This document shows, piece by piece, positions 60,073 through 64,000 of a stretch of 64,000 bases of DNA (positions are counted from its first letter, which is position 1; every line of letters begins with the position of its first letter). The stretch lies in the NCBI RefSeq assembly GCF_900101675.1, contig NZ_FNKG01000001.1, positions 1,037,378-1,101,377 of the forward strand, read 5' to 3'. This DNA comes from Curtobacterium sp. UNCCL20 (GTDB lineage Bacteria; Actinomycetota; Actinomycetes; Actinomycetales; Microbacteriaceae). The translations under genes and the position numbers were made by a program. Under the pieces are notes generated by a model. The model had not been told where the DNA came from and did not search any database. It worked only from the letters and a program-made list of their open reading frames with translations.

Positions 60073-61845
60073 ATGACGCTTCCCCCACAGCGCACGCGCG
60101 GGCAACACGAGCCGCGCACACCGGGCAGCCCGCGCGCCCCGCGCGCCCGCCGCCGAGGCCGCCTCATCGCGGCCATCGCCGGCGTCGCGGTCATGGCCCT
60201 CGCGGCCACCGGCTGCAGCATCCAGGTCCGCTCCCAGCCGGACCCGAGCATCGGCGAGGACACGATGCTCATCAACGCGGACCACGGCAACCCGCTGTTC
60301 GACCGCAACTTCAACCCGTACATCGCGAACGCCCGCACGGCGTCGAAGTGGATGTACGAGCCGCTCATCGAGGTGAACCCCCTCGACGGCAAGCGCAACC
60401 CGTGGCTCGCGAGCTCGTGGTCGCAGCCGGACGCGAAGACGATCGACATGACGATCCGCAGCGGCGTCGAGTGGTCCAACGGTGACGCGTTCAGCGCGAA
60501 GGACGTGGTCTTCACGTTCGACCTGCTGAAGAAGTTCCCCGCGATGGACGTCAAGGGCGCCTGGCAGCACATCGACACGATCGAGCAGCGGGGCCAGCAC
60601 GTGGTCTTCCACCTGAAGTCGGAGGACGTGCCGAGCCTGACGATCATCGGGCAGACGTACATCCTCGGCGAGCAGCACTGGGGCAAGGTGAAGGACCCGA
60701 CGACCTGGCGGGACCCGAACCCCGTCGGCACCGGTCCGTTCGTCCTCGGCAACTACACCGACCAGCAGTACTCGATGGACAAGAACAAGCGGTACTGGCA
60801 GGCCGACAAGATCGCCATCAAGCACCTCATCCTCCCGGCGACGAACACGCAGCTCGACACCGTCACGCGCGGCTACGACTGGGCGTACTCGTTCATCTCC
60901 GACGTGAAGGGCACCTGGGGTGCCGCGTCGAAGACGAACACGTACTGGTTCCCGCCGGGCGGTGTGATCGGGCTCATCCCGAACCTGACGAAGGCGCCCT
61001 ACAACGACGTCAACGTGCGCCGGGGGATCTCGCTCGCACTCGACCGCGACGACATCGCCGAGACCGCGACCGAGGGCAACCTCACGGCCGCAGCGCAGAC
61101 CGGGCTGATCCTGCCGAACCAGCAGCAGTACGTGAACGAGGACATCCCGAACAGCGGCGTCGTGACGCAGGACACGAAGGCGGCGATCGCCTCCTTCGAG
61201 AAGTCCGGCTACACGGTGCAGGACGGGAAGATCGTCAAGGACGGCAAGCAGCTCTCCATCACGATCACGACCGCGAACGGCTACTCCGACTGGCTCCGCG
61301 CCGCGCAGGAGGTCCGTCGTGACCTCACCGCGATCGGCGTGAAGGTCACCATCAGCGCCCCGCAGCCCGCCGGCTACCAGCAGGCGATCAACAACGGCAC
61401 GTTCGACATGGCGATGGGTGGCATGGGCAACGGCGACGTGTACCAGGCGTTCAACTCCCTGCTGTCGAGCGACTTCTACCAGCCGGTCGGCAAGTCGACG
61501 GTGAACAACTACGAGCGCTACAAGAACGCCGACACCCAGAAGCTGCTCGACGGGTACAAGGCGACGACGGACACCGCGAAGCAGCAGGAGATCCTCGACC
61601 AGTTGCAGGAGATCGTGTACAACGACCTGCCGGTGATCGGGATGTACTACGGCGGACTCTGGGGCCTCTTCAACACCAGCAAGTTCGTCGGCTGGCCGAG
61701 CGCGGAGGACCCGTACATGGCACCGCAGAACTACGACTCGGCTCCGCTGCTCATCTTCTCCAAGCTGCGACTGCGTGACAGCGCCGCCGGCCAGAAGATC
61801 CTGCAGGAGCAGAAGGACGCGAAGCAGCAGGAGGACCAGAAGTGA
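60073..61845 (+). CDS. ABC transporter substrate-binding lipoprotein, family 5 (DppA/OppA type)
   Basis: 590 residues. Lipobox ALAATGC near residue 47 after a long, Arg/Pro-rich N-terminus. SBP family 5 features: FNPYIANARTASKWMYEPLIE, SAKDVVFTFDLL, DVNVRRGISLALDRDDIAE. Family members bind peptides, nickel or oligosaccharides; control by a LacI regulator argues for a sugar ligand here. Confidence 0.92.
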   Translation: MTLPPQRTRGQHEPRTPGSPRAPRARRRGRLIAAIAGVAVMALAATGCSIQVRSQPDPSIGEDTMLINADHGNPLFDRNFNPYIANARTASKWMYEPLIEVNPLDGKRNPWLASSWSQPDAKTIDMTIRSGVEWSNGDAFSAKDVVFTFDLLKKFPAMDVKGAWQHIDTIEQRGQHVVFHLKSEDVPSLTIIGQTYILGEQHWGKVKDPTTWRDPNPVGTGPFVLGNYTDQQYSMDKNKRYWQADKIAIKHLILPATNTQLDTVTRGYDWAYSFISDVKGTWGAASKTNTYWFPPGGVIGLIPNLTKAPYNDVNVRRGISLALDRDDIAETATEGNLTAAAQTGLILPNQQQYVNEDIPNSGVVTQDTKAAIASFEKSGYTVQDGKIVKDGKQLSITITTANGYSDWLRAAQEVRRDLTAIGVKVTISAPQPAGYQQAINNGTFDMAMGGMGNGDVYQAFNSLLSSDFYQPVGKSTVNNYERYKNADTQKLLDGYKATTDTAKQQEILDQLQEIVYNDLPVIGMYYGGLWGLFNTSKFVGWPSAEDPYMAPQNYDSAPLLIFSKLRLRDSAAGQKILQEQKDAKQQEDQK

Positions 61846-62822
61846 AGTACATCCTCCAGAAACTCGTCCTCTTCGTCCTCACCCTCTGGGCCGCGGTCAC
61901 GCTGAACTTCGTGCTCCCGCGCCTCATGCCGGGCAGCCCGACGGACGCAGCCCTGGCGAAGCTCAGCCAGAACGGCCCGGTCACCGACGCCACGAAGAAG
62001 GCCATCGAGGCCCAACTCGGCGTCCCGACCGGCAACCTGTGGGACCAGTACGTCAGCTACCTGCACCAGGTCGTCACGCTCGACTTCGGCACGAGCTACA
62101 CGTTCTACCCGCAGCCGGTCGGTGACCTCGTCGCCCGGGCGCTGCCGTACACGCTCATCCTCGTCGGGGTCGTGACAATCCTCGCGTTCGTGCTCGGCAC
62201 CCTGATCGGTGTCGGGGCGGCGTGGAAGCGCGGCACCTGGCTGGACTCGCTGCCCACCCTGTCGGGGTCGTTCATGTCGACGTTCCCGTACTTCTGGACG
62301 GCGCTCCTGCTGCTGTTCTTCCTCGGCTACGTGCTGCACTGGTTCCCGACCACGGGTGCCTACTCGGCGACGACGACACCGGGCCTCTCCGGAGCGTTCA
62401 TCGGCGACGCCCTGCAGCACGCGGTCCTGCCGGCGGTCACGATCCTGGTGACGAGCCTCGGCGGCTGGATCATCGGCATGCGCAACGCGATGATCAACAC
62501 CCTCGGTGACGACTACGTGACCTTCGCCGAGGCGAACGGTCTCCGCGGTCGCACGGTCGCGATCCGGTACGCGGCCCGCAACGCGATCCTGCCGAACCTG
62601 ACCGGCTTCGGGCTGGCGCTCGGCGGCGTGGTCGGCGGGTCGGTGCTCGTCGAGCAGGTGTTCGGCTACCCGGGCATCGGCTACCTGCTGTTCAACGCCG
62701 TCATCGGCCAGGACTACCCGCTCATGCAGGCACTCTTCCTGATGATCACCGTGTCGGTGCTCATCGCCAACTTCATCGTGGACGTCCTCTACGGCGTCCT
62801 GGACCCGAGGACGCGTCGATGA
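61842..62822 (+). CDS. ABC transporter permease (DppB type)
   Basis: 326 residues, six spans. RLMPGSPTDAALAKL near the start and the EAA segment FAEANGLRGRTVAIRYAARN; ends DVLYGVLDPRTRR. First permease; starts 4 bases inside the binding-protein stop. Confidence 0.93.
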   Translation: MKYILQKLVLFVLTLWAAVTLNFVLPRLMPGSPTDAALAKLSQNGPVTDATKKAIEAQLGVPTGNLWDQYVSYLHQVVTLDFGTSYTFYPQPVGDLVARALPYTLILVGVVTILAFVLGTLIGVGAAWKRGTWLDSLPTLSGSFMSTFPYFWTALLLLFFLGYVLHWFPTTGAYSATTTPGLSGAFIGDALQHAVLPAVTILVTSLGGWIIGMRNAMINTLGDDYVTFAEANGLRGRTVAIRYAARNAILPNLTGFGLALGGVVGGSVLVEQVFGYPGIGYLLFNAVIGQDYPLMQALFLMITVSVLIANFIVDVLYGVLDPRTRR

Positions 62823-63760
62823 CGAACAACGCAACCGTCGCAGTACGGACCCACGACACGGAAGACCAGGCCGCCCCGTCCAGGTGGCGAGCCGCAGGCC
62901 GCCAGTTCGGCGTCGTCTGGTCGAACACGAAGGCCCGGATCGGCATCATCATCCTCGCCGTGTTCGTCCTGGTCGCGATCTTCGCCCCGCTCCTCGCCCC
63001 CTACGGTGCGTCGCAGAACGGCTTCGCCCGGTCCGCCGACGCCACCGGTGCGCACTGGATGGGCACCACCGCCGCCGGCGAGGACGTCCTCTCCCAGATC
63101 ATCTACGGCGCCCGGATCTCCGTGCTCGTGGGTGCCGTGGCGGGCCTCCTCTCGACGCTGGTCGCGGTCGCGATCGGCCTCAGCTGGGGCTACGTCCGCG
63201 GCTGGATCGCCGAGGTCATCGGGTTCATCGTGAACCTCTTCCTCGTGATCCCGGGCCTCCCGCTCATGATCGTGATCGCGGCGTACCTGCAGAACGGCGG
63301 CATCGCGGTGATCATCGCGGTGATCGTCGTCACCGGCTGGGCGTGGGGGGCGCGCGTCCTGCGGAGCCAGACGCAGTCCCTCCGCGGTCGCGACTTCGTC
63401 ACGGCGGCCCAGTTCTCCGGTGAGGGTGCGACCCGCATCGTCTTCCGCGAGATCCTGCCGAACATGACCTCGCTCATCGTGGGCTCGTTCTTCGGTGCGG
63501 CCACGAGCGCGATCCTCGCCGAGGCGGGCCTCGAGTTCCTCGGACTCGGCGACTCGTCGATCGTCAGCTGGGGCACGATCCTCTACTGGGCGCAGAACTC
63601 CAACGCCCTGCTGACCGGCCAGTGGATCCTGCTCTTCGCCCCGGGTCTCTGCATCGCACTCCTCGCGATGAGCCTCACCCTCATCAACTTCGGCGTCGAC
63701 GCCGTGTCCAACCCACGGCTGCGCGAGGGCGCGCGCCGCAAGAAGGAGGCAACCGCATGA
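62819..63760 (+). CDS. ABC transporter permease (DppC type)
   Basis: 313 residues, six spans, with GTTAAGEDVLSQIIYGARISV and the EAA segment VTAAQFSGEGATRIVFREILPN. Second permease; overlaps both neighbours by four bases. Confidence 0.93.
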   Translation: MTNNATVAVRTHDTEDQAAPSRWRAAGRQFGVVWSNTKARIGIIILAVFVLVAIFAPLLAPYGASQNGFARSADATGAHWMGTTAAGEDVLSQIIYGARISVLVGAVAGLLSTLVAVAIGLSWGYVRGWIAEVIGFIVNLFLVIPGLPLMIVIAAYLQNGGIAVIIAVIVVTGWAWGARVLRSQTQSLRGRDFVTAAQFSGEGATRIVFREILPNMTSLIVGSFFGAATSAILAEAGLEFLGLGDSSIVSWGTILYWAQNSNALLTGQWILLFAPGLCIALLAMSLTLINFGVDAVSNPRLREGARRKKEATA

Positions 63761-64000
63761 GCGGCTCGCGATCGCAGGCAGCAGACGGCCTGGAGGCGCG
63801 GGACGGCGCCGCCACGCGCCTCCAGTCCGACGGTGGTGACGTCCTGCTCGACGTGCGCGACCTGTCGGTCGTCTACGAGTCCGCCGGCCAGGAGGCCGTC
63901 CAGGCGGTCGACCACGTCTCGTTCCGGCTCCGGAAGGGCGAGTTCGTCGGCCTGGTCGGCGAGTCCGGCTCGGGCAAGTCGACCCTCGGCTACGCGCTGA
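63757..64000 (+). CDS. ABC transporter ATPase (DppD type), 5' part, with repeat-derived N-terminus
   Basis: 81 codons before the window ends; reaches Walker A VGESGSGKSTLGYAL. Its first ~28 residues are not ABC-like: residues about 9-26 (ADGLEARDGAATRLQSDG) are translated from a dispersed palindrome (63786-63832), after which the family N-terminus begins (DVLLDVRDLSVVYES). The start ATG overlaps the permease stop and has AAGGAGG upstream. Confidence 0.9.
   Translation, partial: MSGSRSQAADGLEARDGAATRLQSDGGDVLLDVRDLSVVYESAGQEAVQAVDHVSFRLRKGEFVGLVGESGSGKSTLGYAL
63786..63832. repeat. Dispersed palindrome inside the DppD-type ATPase gene
   Basis: CTGGAGGC (63790-63797) and GCCTCCAG (63818-63825) with inner GCGC/GGCGCC pairing, wholly within codons 10-26 of the ATPase. 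Confidence 0.8.

Overview
The window is GC-rich DNA of an actinobacterium, very probably a Microbacteriaceae member close to Curtobacterium. The main evidence is a complete decaprenoxanthin-type C50 carotenoid cluster (idi, crtE, crtB, crtI, crtYe, crtYf, crtEb; 34707-40563). Supporting evidence is GTG/TTG start use, many 4-base start/stop overlaps, many genes whose start codon sits 6-8 bases after a TANNNT -10 box (leaderless transcripts), and typical actinobacterial families (DUF3151, baeRF/Rv2629-like, CopD-CtaG fusion, 195-aa dCTP deaminase). No rRNA, CRISPR array, prophage or transposase was seen. The one tRNA is tRNA-Gly(CCC), at 14186-14256 on the minus strand.

Layout. 1-3586: the 3' end of a UDP-GlcNAc 2-epimerase gene, translationally coupled to a 180-aa exosortase-like membrane protease, then a secreted protein with a hydrophobic, Arg-rich C-terminal tail that could be its cargo, then a GntR-type wHTH protein and a double-headed GntR regulator. 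3611-7173: glycerate kinase, a sarcosine-oxidase-like flavoenzyme, and a class A beta-lactamase preceded by two tiny overlapping genes. 7226-13632: an esterase/transport block (two HSL-type esterases, a serine hydrolase, an MFS carrier, two TetR regulators with visible candidate operators), ending near the tRNA. 14499-21540: an uncharacterised gene pair (DUF6177-like), CopD-CtaG, DUF6882, a tandem GNAT protein, dcd, and an HTH-MNT/HepT toxin-antitoxin-like pair. 21719-27204: a ChvE/MmsAB sugar ABC transporter with its LacI regulator; the same 16-bp operator lies just downstream of both promoters. 27339-32635: an MFS/SDR/FAD-oxidase/FGGY-kinase catabolic operon behind a structured leader with a strong intrinsic terminator. 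32708-34653: CorA and GlpP. 34707-40563: carotenoids. 40637-47845: oxidoreductases, an MBL hydrolase, a DUF3618-like protein, YihY, a DedA-like protein, an SDR, an ABC-F protein and DUF3151. 47940-54347: a sugar ABC transporter plus GH2 beta-galactosidase, four genes each overlapping by four bases. 54613-58474: a baeRF pair, an MFS carrier with divergent GntR and paired operators, and a small protein. 58705-64000: a LacI regulator and a Dpp-type ABC operon with a LacI-type operator on its promoter, cut by the window end.

A dispersed palindromic repeat (arms GGCCTGGAGGC / GCCTCCAGGCC and variants) recurs roughly a dozen times. It is mostly intergenic, but in at least three places it supplies codons of real proteins: the crtB/crtI junction, the C-terminus of a sugar permease, and the N-terminus of an ABC ATPase. 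This repeat, the exosortase/cargo pair, the terminator-bearing leader RNA and the atypical HTH-MNT/HepT module are the most interesting parts.
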